Assembly: GCF_900099555.1 (NCBI RefSeq) | Contig: NZ_FMWM01000002.1 | Coordinates: 925,628 to 989,627 of the forward strand | From: Peptoniphilus raoultii | GTDB taxonomy: Bacteria; Bacillota; Clostridia; Tissierellales; Peptoniphilaceae | Length of the DNA stretch: 64,000 nucleotides | Reading direction: 5' to 3' | Shown here: positions 57,022-64,000 of the stretch, in pieces | How the letters are laid out: the number at the start of each line of letters is the position of its first letter | Position numbering within the stretch: the first letter of the stretch is position 1 | Notes under the pieces: generated by a model | The model's input: only the letters and a program-made list of their open reading frames with translations | What the model was told of the DNA's origin: nothing | Database searches by the model: none | Program-made: the position numbers and the translations under genes

Positions 57022-57051
57022 TTGATAATTATAAGTTGGCTTTGCTATAAT
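57022..57051 (+). promoter_or_regulatory. brnQ promoter
   Basis: TTGATA (57022-57027), 18 bases, TATAAT (57046-57051) with TGC directly upstream. Confidence 0.75.
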
Positions 57052-57125
57052 ATTTATTTATAAAATATATGTGTAAAAAAAATAAAAAAATATTAAAAAT
57101 GCAATTATTTTTAAAGGGAGGAATT

Positions 57126-58436
57126 ATGAAACAGAAACATTTTAAAAGTATAATTGTAATCGGATTCGCACTATTCGCTATGTATTTTGGTGCAGGCAAC
57201 CTAATTTTCCCGCCATATCTAGGATTTATATCAGGTGGCGACTGGATCAAATCAAGTATTGGATTTACAATAGCCGACGCAGGCCTTGGACTCATAGGAA
57301 TAATTGCCCTTGCAAATTTTGACGGAGATATAATAAAACTAGGTTCAAGAGTAAATAAAAAATTTGCCGTAATTTTATCCCTTGCAATCATACTTTGCAT
57401 AGGACCATTCTTAGCAATGCCAAGAACAGGTGCCACATCATATGAAATTGGAATCCTCCCAATATTTGGAAGCGGATTTTCAAAATATTTATTTGCAATC
57501 ATCTTCTTTGGATTAGTAATACTACTAACCATACGAGCTAATAAAGTAGTTGATATAGTAGGGAAATTTTTAACACCAGCCCTAATAATTTGCGTTGGCA
57601 TACTTATTTTTAAAGGATTTACAAGCCCTCTTGGGGAAATTGCAGACACAAGCCTTGTTGAAGGAGTAGTAAAAAGAGGAATAAGAGATGGCTATCAGAC
57701 AATGGATGCTTTAGCATCATGTATGTTCGCCCTAGTAATAATAAATGCCGTTAAAGACTTAAAACTGGGCGATAAACTAGGAGAATTTGAAATAACCATA
57801 GCATCAGGCACAACAGCAGCCATTTGTTTGGCCATAGTTTATGGAGGCCTTGCCCACATTGGGGCGACCCTTTCCATGGACAAATCTATCCCGGTTGATA
57901 TAGACAACACAAAACTTTTAGTAGACGTAACAAATGGCCTTCTTGGCAAAATAGGAGTATATATATTAGGAATAATAGTATTACTTGCCTGTTTAACAAC
58001 AGCCATAGGTCTTGTATCAGCAACAGCATCCTATTTTACCAATCTATTAAATGGTAGATTTTCTTATGGACAAGTAGTTGTAATTGCATCAGTAGTAAGC
58101 GGAGTTATTTCTGTATTAGGAGTGCAAGAAATTATAAAAATTTCAGCCCCAATCCTTGAAATAATCTACCCCTGCTGCACAACACTTATAATATTAGGGA
58201 TGTTTAATAAAAAAATCAAAGACGATTTAGTATATCAAATTCCAGTTTATACAAACTTAGTCCTTGGACTTTTAGCGGCAATACTTGATAGGGGATATTT
58301 AAAAGCCTTAGAAAAACCATTTAAAATGCTGCCACTTGAAAATCACGGCCTATACTGGATAATGCCAATGATAGTAACAATAATAATTGCTCTTGCAATA
58401 TCCAAAACAAGAGAGGCAAAAACTGCAGAAAACTAA
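57126..58436 (+). CDS. brnQ: Branched-chain amino acid transport system II carrier protein
   Basis: Cation-coupled uptake of leucine, isoleucine and valine. The ATG at 57126 follows GGGAGG and gives 436 residues with about twelve membrane helices. FALFAMYFGAGNLIFPPYLG and GPFLAMPRTGATSYEIGI are the LivII family signatures. Single-gene unit flanked by repeat copies on both sides. Confidence 0.95.
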   Translation: MKQKHFKSIIVIGFALFAMYFGAGNLIFPPYLGFISGGDWIKSSIGFTIADAGLGLIGIIALANFDGDIIKLGSRVNKKFAVILSLAIILCIGPFLAMPRTGATSYEIGILPIFGSGFSKYLFAIIFFGLVILLTIRANKVVDIVGKFLTPALIICVGILIFKGFTSPLGEIADTSLVEGVVKRGIRDGYQTMDALASCMFALVIINAVKDLKLGDKLGEFEITIASGTTAAICLAIVYGGLAHIGATLSMDKSIPVDIDNTKLLVDVTNGLLGKIGVYILGIIVLLACLTTAIGLVSATASYFTNLLNGRFSYGQVVVIASVVSGVISVLGVQEIIKISAPILEIIYPCCTTLIILGMFNKKIKDDLVYQIPVYTNLVLGLLAAILDRGYLKALEKPFKMLPLENHGLYWIMPMIVTIIIALAISKTREAKTAEN

Positions 58437-58452
58437 ACAAAAGATTGAAATA

Positions 58453-58488
58453 TTGGGGACTGTCTCTTGTGGACTGTCCCAATTAAAC
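58453..58488 (+). repeat. Paired GGGGACTGTC / GACTGTCCC palindrome motif before R3
   Basis: TTGGGGACTGTC, a short spacer, then GGACTGTCCCAATTAAAC; the outer TTGGG and CCCAA pair. It ends 10 bases before repeat R3. Confidence 0.8.
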
Positions 58489-58498
58489 AAGAAAAAAA

Positions 58499-58602
58499 GC
58501 AGGGCTGTCCTTTTAGGGCTGTCCTGCTAAAAATAAAAAAGAAAAGGAGGACAGCCTTACGTAAAGGTCGCTACGCTCAATTTACTAAAGACAGCCCCTC
58601 CT
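58499..58602 (+). repeat. Short copy R3 of the AGGGCTGTC repeat family
   Basis: Doubled left motif, short A-rich spacer, AGGAGGACAGCC, an inner segment GTAAAGGTCGCTACGCTCAA with TTTAC, and ACAGCCCCTCCT at the end. Confidence 0.85.
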
Positions 58603-58618
58603 TGTATAAAAAAATGTC

Positions 58619-58653
58619 GGGGGACTGTCGCTTGTGGACTGTCCCCATTAAAC
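58619..58653 (+). repeat. Paired palindrome motif before R4
   Basis: GGGGGACTGTCG, spacer, GGACTGTCCCCATTAAAC. Same layout as the copy before R3. Confidence 0.8.
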
Positions 58654-58664
58654 AAAGAAAAAAA

Positions 58665-58724
58665 GCAGGGCTGTCCTTTTAGGGCTGTCCTGTTAAAAAT
58701 AAAAAAGAAAAGGAGGACACTCCT
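58665..58724 (+). repeat. Truncated copy R4 of the AGGGCTGTC repeat family
   Basis: Left motifs and spacer are present, but AGGAGGACA runs directly into CTCCT: the inner hairpin is deleted. The stretch 58725-58870 to the S-layer promoter holds only a weak GAGGACATTCCCTC remnant. Confidence 0.8.
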
Positions 58725-58870
58725 TGTATAAAAAAAATGTCGAGGACATTCCCTCCAATATATCAAAAAAATTTCCCATAAAAAACAATATCTGCTATAA
58801 TAATAAATAATTACTAAAACATTATTTCTTAAATATTTCATAAATTATATTTTTGTAATATAAATGTAAT

Positions 58871-58897
58871 TTTACAAATAAAAAAATAGTGTATAAT
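58871..58897 (+). promoter_or_regulatory. S-layer gene promoter
   Basis: TATAAT (58892-58897) with TTTACA (58871-58876) at a short 15-bp spacing. The only good -10 in the leader. Confidence 0.6.
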
Positions 58898-59026
58898 AGT
58901 AATTGTAAAGAGGACAATGACAATTAAATATTCGAAGAGGACGTTTAATTGCCACCTCTATATTCGGAATTATCCGAAGAAGACTTTTGTAGAGTCTACA
59001 AAAATTTTTAAGGAGGTCGCAAGACT
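58898..59026 (+). promoter_or_regulatory. Structured 5' leader of the S-layer gene
   Basis: About 125 bases of untranslated leader with hairpins TTCGGA/TCCGAA (58963-58968 and 58973-58978) and AGACT/AGTCT (58981-58985 and 58993-58997). It ends in an extended ribosome site AAGGAGGTCGC. Long stable leaders are typical of very abundant surface proteins; that role here is inference. Confidence 0.6.
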
Positions 59027-61789
59027 ATGAACAAAAAAGTACTTTCCTTAATACTAGCACTAGTAATGGTATTAGGAACATTCGCAAATGTCTTCGCAGC
59101 CGAAGCTGAAGCATCAAAAGATGCTAAAAAAGCAGAAAACGGAGAAAAAGTCGAAAAGATAGTTGGAAAAGACAACAAAATCCAATATATTATCGACAAA
59201 AAATTCGTTGAAGGTTACGAAGATGGCTCAATGGGATATGACAAAAATATCACAAGAGCAGAAATCACAAGACTTTTAGTTTTAGCTAATGGTAATGAAG
59301 ACCTAGCTAAACAACTACAAGGTTCTCTTAAAATTTACTCAGATGTTGATTTAGCACACTGGGCAAATGGTGTAATCAATGTTGGAACAACAAGACCATC
59401 ATCAGCTAACGGCATTGCAATGTTAGCAGGATATCCAGACGGATCTTTCAAACCAGATAGAAACGTTTCATATGCTGAACTTGCAAAAATGTTAGTAGTT
59501 TTAGTTAAAAAAGATTTAACTGCTGATATGGTTAAAAATGCTAAATGGGCTACATCTTGGATGACTTGGGCAGCTGAACTTGGAATTCTTGAAGACGTAA
59601 ACGTTGCAGATTCTAATGCAGCAGCAAACAGAGCAGATGCATTCACAATGCTTTACAATGCTTTATTCTACATGAAAGAATTCAAGAGAGTACCAGCTAA
59701 CGAAGTTAGAGGTATCGTATCTGAACTTAACAAGAGCAAATTAGTTCTTAATGAAGAAAAAGATAAAGAATACACAATCACAGCTGATACGGTTTATGTA
59801 AACCCACTAAAAGCTGGAAGATCTCAATATGTAACTGTATATTCTATCAACTTTGATAAATATATGTTAGGTTCTCTAGTAAGAGTTCTTGTTAATGACA
59901 AGAAAGAAGTAACTCACATTATCGAACTTGGTAACCCATCTGAATTAGCTGTTGGAAATGCTTACGCAAGTGTTAAAGCTGACAATTCAACTTGGGCAGA
60001 AGTAGCAGATAATACAGTTGAAACTACTCTATATAAAGATATTTGGACACTAAAAGATAATAAAGAAAAGATTAATGATAGAACATCATATGTTACTGTA
60101 GGATTTAAATCTGATAAAACAAAAGCTAACACTATTACATTCCATAATGTACTTGCAAATATGGGAGATTTATCTTTAAGAGTTACTGATAAAACTGAAG
60201 TTTATGTAGCTAACCCATATAACAACATTATGAAGAAAGTTTCAGGAATTAATGAAGCTTTATTATTAATTGGTTTCAGAAATTATGAAGCTGGATACAG
60301 AATTCCTAACGTATATGCTGGATTTAATTCTGACGGAGCAAGAGATGCTTGGAAGGGCGTTAAACTTGGCGACGGTAGAGATACTGCAACAGTTATCGTA
60401 TTTAACGTAGTTTCTAAATACGTTGGTGGAGACCTTTACAGAGTTCTTAACTCTACTTCTTCTCAATTCAAAGATACAGTAGAAGATACTGACGGTAAAT
60501 TATTTGATAGAAATAGCTGGAACGATACATCTGTATTCCCATTAAATTATGGTGATCACCTAGACGTTATCGAAGTTAATAGTTTCAGAGATGCTTCTAA
60601 CAAGATTGTTAAAATTGACCACTCTGCAACAAAGACATTCCCAATTGTTGAAGTAACTGACAAAGACGGAAGCAAATATCTTGAAGTTGTAGATATTCAT
60701 GGAGAAAAAACTCTTCTTGACATTAGAGATGCTGACATCTTCTCAGCTAAGAGATTTGACACACTTTCAGTTGGATCTAAGATTCAATTTAGAGTTGAAG
60801 ATCACGCTAAATATGAAGGTGGCAAACTTGTTGCTAATAATGTAGCTGAAATTATTTCTATACTACCAAGAGATACAAAACTTGAAGGATCTATCTATGG
60901 AGTTCTTCCATCAGCATTTGCTGGACAAGAAAGAGGTAGAGTAATTGAAGTAACTAACATTGAAAGCACACATCCAACAGTAACAATGCTTGTTGATTAC
61001 AATGTATTTAATGCAGCAGATTCTAGAGGATATGCAACATTCAATATTTCTAAAGACACAGCTCTTAAACTTCAACCATATGTTGGAAAAGATACTAAGA
61101 TTGAATTCAAGGTATTCAAGGATCTTGGATGGGCTGGAAAATTCTATGCAACTGACTTCAGACTTGACGGAGCAAAGAAAGGTTTAGATACTCCTGCAGC
61201 ACCAACATCTCAAGAAACATTAGAAGGAAAAGTTAAGAACTTAGTTAATGATTATAAAGGTAAAGTTAATTGTGGAAATCTATTAGAAGTTCAAGCTAAA
61301 ATTAAAAAACTAGATGAAGAAATTGAAAACTACAAAAAAGAAAACTGGAACTTCAAATGGGAACAAGGCAATGTTTACTTTGACGGATATAAAATGTTTA
61401 AAGAAGAAGTTGCTGGTGTAGCTGAATTATTTGAAAGAGTTAAAACTCAATTAACTACAGTTTTTACTGCTTTTGAAGGTATTGATTTTGGTCAAGAAGC
61501 TCTAACTAAAGAAGCTGTTGAAACTAAATTAAAAGAAAAATTAGTTGATGGAAATGGATACAAATATTCATTAAGTGATATTATGTTAATTGAATCAACT
61601 GAATTCACTGGCTATGTAGTTAAAGGTAAAGTTAAAGCAACATTAACTGAAGATGAAAAAGTTTGTTGCGTATCATCAACATTTGAAATGACAATAAAAA
61701 GCAACAAATGTGAAAGAGTAACTCCAGATAAACCAGTAATTGAATGCGGTAGCGTTAATGGCAATGGAACTTGCCCAGTAAATTGGTAA
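59027..61789 (+). CDS. S-layer-type surface protein with SLH domains
   Basis: A 920-residue exported protein with a signal peptide cleaved after VFAAEA. Three SLH-like modules span about 50-230: EGYEDGSMGYDKNITRAEIT, MLAGYPDGSFKPDRNVSYAE, and LGILEDVNVAD...NRADAFTML. These anchor proteins to pyruvylated wall polymer. The central ~500 residues are beta-rich and of no family I recognise. All six cysteines lie in the last ~175 residues (NCG, CC, KCE, ECG, TCP). Codons are biased toward AAC, TTC and GAA-type choices unlike most neighbours, suggesting high expression. Confidence 0.85.
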   Translation: MNKKVLSLILALVMVLGTFANVFAAEAEASKDAKKAENGEKVEKIVGKDNKIQYIIDKKFVEGYEDGSMGYDKNITRAEITRLLVLANGNEDLAKQLQGSLKIYSDVDLAHWANGVINVGTTRPSSANGIAMLAGYPDGSFKPDRNVSYAELAKMLVVLVKKDLTADMVKNAKWATSWMTWAAELGILEDVNVADSNAAANRADAFTMLYNALFYMKEFKRVPANEVRGIVSELNKSKLVLNEEKDKEYTITADTVYVNPLKAGRSQYVTVYSINFDKYMLGSLVRVLVNDKKEVTHIIELGNPSELAVGNAYASVKADNSTWAEVADNTVETTLYKDIWTLKDNKEKINDRTSYVTVGFKSDKTKANTITFHNVLANMGDLSLRVTDKTEVYVANPYNNIMKKVSGINEALLLIGFRNYEAGYRIPNVYAGFNSDGARDAWKGVKLGDGRDTATVIVFNVVSKYVGGDLYRVLNSTSSQFKDTVEDTDGKLFDRNSWNDTSVFPLNYGDHLDVIEVNSFRDASNKIVKIDHSATKTFPIVEVTDKDGSKYLEVVDIHGEKTLLDIRDADIFSAKRFDTLSVGSKIQFRVEDHAKYEGGKLVANNVAEIISILPRDTKLEGSIYGVLPSAFAGQERGRVIEVTNIESTHPTVTMLVDYNVFNAADSRGYATFNISKDTALKLQPYVGKDTKIEFKVFKDLGWAGKFYATDFRLDGAKKGLDTPAAPTSQETLEGKVKNLVNDYKGKVNCGNLLEVQAKIKKLDEEIENYKKENWNFKWEQGNVYFDGYKMFKEEVAGVAELFERVKTQLTTVFTAFEGIDFGQEALTKEAVETKLKEKLVDGNGYKYSLSDIMLIESTEFTGYVVKGKVKATLTEDEKVCCVSSTFEMTIKSNKCERVTPDKPVIECGSVNGNGTCPVNW

Positions 61790-61813
61790 AATAACTTATT
61801 GAGTAAAAATAAA

Positions 61814-61847
61814 AAACCTAAGGTTTAAAACCTTGGGTTTTTTTATA
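61814..61847 (+). terminator. S-layer gene terminator
   Basis: AAACCTAAGG (61814-61823) pairs with CCTTGGGTTT (61831-61840, one G-T pair), followed by T run. Confidence 0.88.
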
Positions 61848-61889
61848 ACCTTTTTTACTATAATTATTGTGTTAGGATTGTTATTATAA

Positions 61890-62004
61890 GCAGGGCTGTC
61901 CTGCAAAAAACAAAAAATGTGAAGAAAATAAATAAGAATAAAACAAGGAGGACAGCCTTACATTCATTCGCTAATGCTCATTCATTAAAGACAGCCATCC
62001 CAAG
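61890..62004 (+). repeat. Short copy R5 of the AGGGCTGTC repeat family (CATTCATT variant)
   Basis: GCAGGGCTGTCCTGC, spacer, AGGAGGACAGCCTTA, then a variant interior CATTCATTCGCTAATGCTCA with TTCATT, ending AAAGACAGCCATCC. Confidence 0.88.
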
Positions 62005-62023
62005 ATAAGAAAACCCAAAGATG

Positions 62024-62045
62024 CAGGGGACTGTCCCCATTAAAC
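62024..62045 (+). repeat. GGGGACTGTCCCC palindrome motif
   Basis: GGGGACTGTCCCCATTAAAC: a 13-base palindrome with one central base, followed by the shared ATTAAAC tail. It sits between R5 and the small gene at 62085. Confidence 0.85.
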
Positions 62046-62084
62046 AAAAAAATTAAAGAGAATAAAAGTAGAAAGGAGAAAATT

Positions 62085-62348
62085 ATGGCAGGTAGAGTAG
62101 AAATAATTCATGAAGCAGAAATAGGAAAAGAAGGAGAATACATATTATGCTTTCATTATTGCAAATTTGATTATGGAGATGGTAATTCTGAATATGGATA
62201 TAGGTTTATGTGGAGGGACCCAGAAGGACATCTTTTGCCAGTGAGAGGACAAACAAGAATACCTTCAATAGCTTATATTAAAAAGTTAGTGGCAGAAGCC
62301 GAAAAGAACGGATGGGGACACTACACAGGAGAAGAAAAGCCTTTATAA
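62085..62348 (+). CDS. Small orphan protein between repeats
   Basis: An 87-residue soluble protein. A good AAAGGAG lies eight bases before the ATG, codon use is normal and the frame is not repeat-derived, so it is likely real. It is rich in aromatic and charged residues (FHYCKFDYGDGNSEYGYRF; EKNGWGHYTGEE). I recognise no family. It is isolated between repeat clusters with no obvious promoter or terminator of its own. Confidence 0.65.
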   Translation: MAGRVEIIHEAEIGKEGEYILCFHYCKFDYGDGNSEYGYRFMWRDPEGHLLPVRGQTRIPSIAYIKKLVAEAEKNGWGHYTGEEKPL

Positions 62349-62370
62349 AACTTGCAAAATTTTGAAAATG

Positions 62371-62407
62371 CAGGGGGACTGTCCATTGAGGATTGTCCCA
62401 ATTAAAC
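62371..62407 (+). repeat. Paired palindrome motif before R6
   Basis: GGGGGACTGTCC, a short spacer, GGATTGTCCCAATTAAAC, ending four bases before R6. Confidence 0.8.
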
Positions 62408-62410
62408 TTT

Positions 62411-62525
62411 GCAGGGCTGTCCTACAAAAAACAAAAAATGTGAAAAAAATAAATAAGAATAAAACAAGGAGGACAGCCTTACGTAAATTTCGCCATGCTC
62501 AATTTATTAAAGACAGCCCTCCTAA
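62411..62525 (+). repeat. Short copy R6 of the AGGGCTGTC repeat family
   Basis: Full 115-base unit: GCAGGGCTGTCCTAC, spacer, AGGAGGACAGCC, hairpin GTAAATT-TCGCCATGCTC-AATTTAT, GACAGCCCTCCT. Confidence 0.9.
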
Positions 62526-62530
62526 AGAAT

Positions 62531-62645
62531 GCAGGGCTGTCCTGCTGAAAACAAAAATGTGAAGAAAATAAATAAGAATAAAACAAGGAGGACAGCCTTA
62601 CGTAAATTTCGCCATGCTCAATTTACTAAAGACAGCCCTCCTAAG
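62531..62645 (+). repeat. Short copy R7 of the AGGGCTGTC repeat family
   Basis: Full unit with perfect GCAGG/CCTGC left hairpin and GTAAATT/AATTTAC inner stem. It starts six bases after R6. A lone right end (GAAGACAGCCCTCCT) follows at 62658-62672. Confidence 0.92.
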
Positions 62646-62680
62646 ATAAAAAAACCGAAGACAGCCCTCCTAAAAAACTT

Positions 62681-62795
62681 GCAGGGCTGTCCTGCTAAAA
62701 ACAAAAATGTGAAGAAAATAAAGAAAAATAAAACAAGGAGGACAGCCTTACATTCATTCGCTAATGCTCATTCATTAAAGACAGCCCTCCTAAGA
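62681..62795 (+). repeat. Short copy R8 of the AGGGCTGTC repeat family (CATTCATT variant)
   Basis: Same variant interior as R5. Followed by lone, decayed right ends (GACAGTCATCC near 62811 and GCAGACCTCCT near 62840). Confidence 0.9.
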
Positions 62796-62863
62796 TAAAA
62801 AAAAACCGAAGACAGTCATCCTAAGATAAAAAAAGCACAGCAGACCTCCTAACATAAAAAATA

Positions 62864-62872
62864 TGCTATAAT
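62864..62872 (+). promoter_or_regulatory. Extended -10 promoter of the transposase gene
   Basis: TGCTATAAT is a perfect extended -10, 18 bases before the transposase ATG, which would give a very short leader. A GAGG ribosome site lies between. Confidence 0.6.
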
Positions 62873-62889
62873 AAAATCGAGGTTAAAAA

Positions 62890-63429
62890 ATGAAAAAAAC
62901 ACCAAGACAATATGCTGAAAGCGGGATCTACCACATTTACGTTAGAGGCAACAACAAAGAATATATATTCAAAACAAAAGAAGAAAAAGAAACATACCTT
63001 AAAATAATCACAGAAGCTAGAGAAAAATATAAATTTAAAATTCTAGCCTATGCAATAATGGATAATCATGCCCATATCTTATTAAAAATAGAAAATGAAA
63101 AACTTTCAAAAGCCATGCAAAATATCCAGCAAAAATATACATATTATTACAATAAAAAATATAAAAGAACAGGCAGAGTTTTCCAAGGCAGATACAATTC
63201 AAAAGCCTGCGGCGAAGATGAATATCTTTTAGAAGTCATAAAATATATTCATCAAAATCCTGAAAAGGCAGGTTTAGACCAAAAATTCACATTTGAATTT
63301 ACATCCCACAAAAATTATATTACAGATGAGAAGGGAATTGTTGATGCAGACTATGTTTTAGGAATTTTAAACCCAGATTTTAAAAAGGCAAGGGAAATAT
63401 ATCTTGATTATTTGAAAAGAGAAGAATAG
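62890..63429 (+). CDS. REP-associated tyrosine transposase (RAYT, Y1/HUH family)
   Basis: A 179-residue single-strand DNA transposase-like protein. The HUH metal motif is NHAHILL (His 60 and His 62). GRVFQGRYNSKAC and the catalytic tyrosine in KYIHQNPEKAG (about Tyr 119) are intact. RAYTs are thought to cut and join single-stranded hairpin repeats and to be domesticated helpers of REP sequences. The gene is complete and sits between the densest clusters of repeats (R6-R8 and R9-R12), with palindromes immediately downstream, so it probably acts on them. Confidence 0.92.
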   Translation: MKKTPRQYAESGIYHIYVRGNNKEYIFKTKEEKETYLKIITEAREKYKFKILAYAIMDNHAHILLKIENEKLSKAMQNIQQKYTYYYNKKYKRTGRVFQGRYNSKACGEDEYLLEVIKYIHQNPEKAGLDQKFTFEFTSHKNYITDEKGIVDADYVLGILNPDFKKAREIYLDYLKREE

Positions 63430-63437
63430 ATACTAAA

Positions 63438-63485
63438 GAGGGACAGTCCCTCAAACAAAAAAACTGGGGACTGTCCCCATTAAAC
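63438..63485 (+). repeat. Two opposed palindrome motifs downstream of the transposase
   Basis: GAGGGACAGTCCCTC (63438-63452, 7-bp stem around one base), then GGGGACTGTCCCCATTAAAC (63466-63485). They are in opposite orientation and end three bases before R9. Confidence 0.88.
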
Positions 63486-63488
63486 TTT

Positions 63489-63604
63489 GCAGGGCTGTCT
63501 TGCTGAAAACAAAAATGTGAAGAAAATAAATAAGAATAAAATAAGGAGGACAGCCTTACGTAAATTTCGCCATGCTCAATTTACTAAAGACAGCCCTCCT
63601 AAGA
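63489..63604 (+). repeat. Short copy R9 of the AGGGCTGTC repeat family
   Basis: Full unit; left hairpin has GCAGGGCTGTCTTGC and the inner hairpin is GTAAATT/AATTTAC. A lone right end follows at 63615-63629. Confidence 0.9.
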
Positions 63605-63638
63605 TAAAAAAACCGAAGACAGCCCTCCTAAAAAACTT

Positions 63639-63751
63639 GCAGGGCTGTCCTGCTAAAAACAAAAATGTGAAGAAAATAAATAAGAATAAAACAAGGAGGA
63701 CAGCCTTACGTAAATTTCGCCATGCTCATTCATTAAAGACAGCCCTTCTAA
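63639..63751 (+). repeat. Short copy R10 of the AGGGCTGTC repeat family (hybrid interior)
   Basis: The left half of the interior is the GTAAATT type and the right half is the CATTCATT type, so the inner stem cannot form. It looks like a recombinant of the two subtypes. Confidence 0.88.
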
Positions 63752-63757
63752 AAACTT

Positions 63758-63873
63758 GCAGGGCTGTCCTGCAAAAAACAAAAAATGTGAAGAAAATAAA
63801 GAAAAATAAAACAAGGAGGACAGCCTTACGTAAATTTCGCCATGCTCAATTTATTAAAGACAGCCCTCCTAAA
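63758..63873 (+). repeat. Short copy R11 of the AGGGCTGTC repeat family
   Basis: Full unit with the GTAAATT/AATTTAT interior. It starts six bases after R10. Confidence 0.9.
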
Positions 63874-63877
63874 GAAT

Positions 63878-63993
63878 GCAGGGCTGTCCTGCTGAAAACA
63901 AAAATGTGAAGAAAATAAATAAGAATAAAACAAGGAGGACAGCCTTACGTAAATTTCGCCATGCTCAATTTACTAAAGACAGCCCTCCTAAAA
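63878..63993 (+). repeat. Short copy R12 of the AGGGCTGTC repeat family
   Basis: Full unit, nearly identical to R7, four bases after R11. The array may continue beyond the window end. Confidence 0.92.
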
Positions 63994-64000
63994 TAAAAAA

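Noticed and set aside
63487..63909. Long open frame of 140 codons with a repeated ~40-residue unit (also at 62362-62562 and 62529-62798)
   Set aside because: It is the repeat array read through in one frame. The frame depends on unit spacing, has no ribosome site and matches the DNA repeats exactly.
62411..63993. CRISPR array
   Set aside because: Units are ~115 bases, abut within a few bases and have internal hairpins. There are no short repeats with unique spacers and no cas genes.

Overview
The window is AT-rich, low-GC Firmicutes DNA. Gene order and families (rpsD outside the ribosomal operons, the dnaG-rpoD macro-operon, dprA-topA, an FMN riboswitch before the riboflavin operon, an SLH-domain surface protein, frequent TTG starts) point to an anaerobic member of the Clostridia/Tissierellia group, plausibly a Peptoniphilaceae-like coccus. 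The genus is inference. Most of the window is tightly packed operons with overlapping start and stop codons. Accessory content lies at about 2.7-10.2 kb, 26.7-33.3 kb and 54-64 kb.

Left part (1-13 kb). The window opens inside fabF, followed by fabZ. Convergent to them are a small DUF2007-like gene and rpsD. A DpnII-type (GATC) restriction-modification locus follows, with an adenine methylase, the endonuclease and a second methylase of an unexpected class. Next is a zinc uptake operon: a lipoprotein, ATPase, permease and an eight-triad histidine-triad lipoprotein. Its promoter is bracketed by two inverted 13-bp operator-like sites. Then come yebC, an iron-sulfur flavoprotein, deoC and lgt, and a tRNA-Pro.

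13-27 kb is one long operon: queH, a CapA-like lipoprotein, a tRNA methylase, rsmI, nurA, herA, comM/yifB, dprA, topA, pilB and pilC. It places a HerA-NurA end-processing pair among DNA-uptake and recombination genes.

26.7-32.9 kb is a zone of decay. On the minus strand, a catabolic operon (DUF5058 membrane protein, a second membrane protein, glutaminase, AbgB-like M20 amidohydrolase) has its first and last genes broken. On the plus strand, a LemA gene and a DUF2207 gene each carry a one-base frameshift. Three tRNA genes (Phe, Met, Ser) follow.

33.8-54 kb holds an FMN-riboswitch riboflavin operon ending in a HAD phosphatase, a tRNA-Thr, and a 15-gene macro-operon (phoH, ybeY, dgkA-PAP2, cdd, era, recO, glyQS, a CBS regulator, the PPDK regulator, dgt, dnaG, rpoD, trmK, nif3). 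RNase P RNA and an NlpC/P60 wall hydrolase come after it.

54-64 kb contains divergent folC and a THF-riboswitch-controlled folT, brnQ, a 920-residue S-layer-type protein, a small orphan gene and a REP-associated tyrosine transposase (RAYT). At least 12 copies of a roughly 115-bp structured repeat lie between these genes. Many are preceded by a second palindromic motif around GGGGACTGTCCCC. This RAYT/repeat system, with a conserved loop on differing stems and alternative pairings, is the most unusual content of the window.
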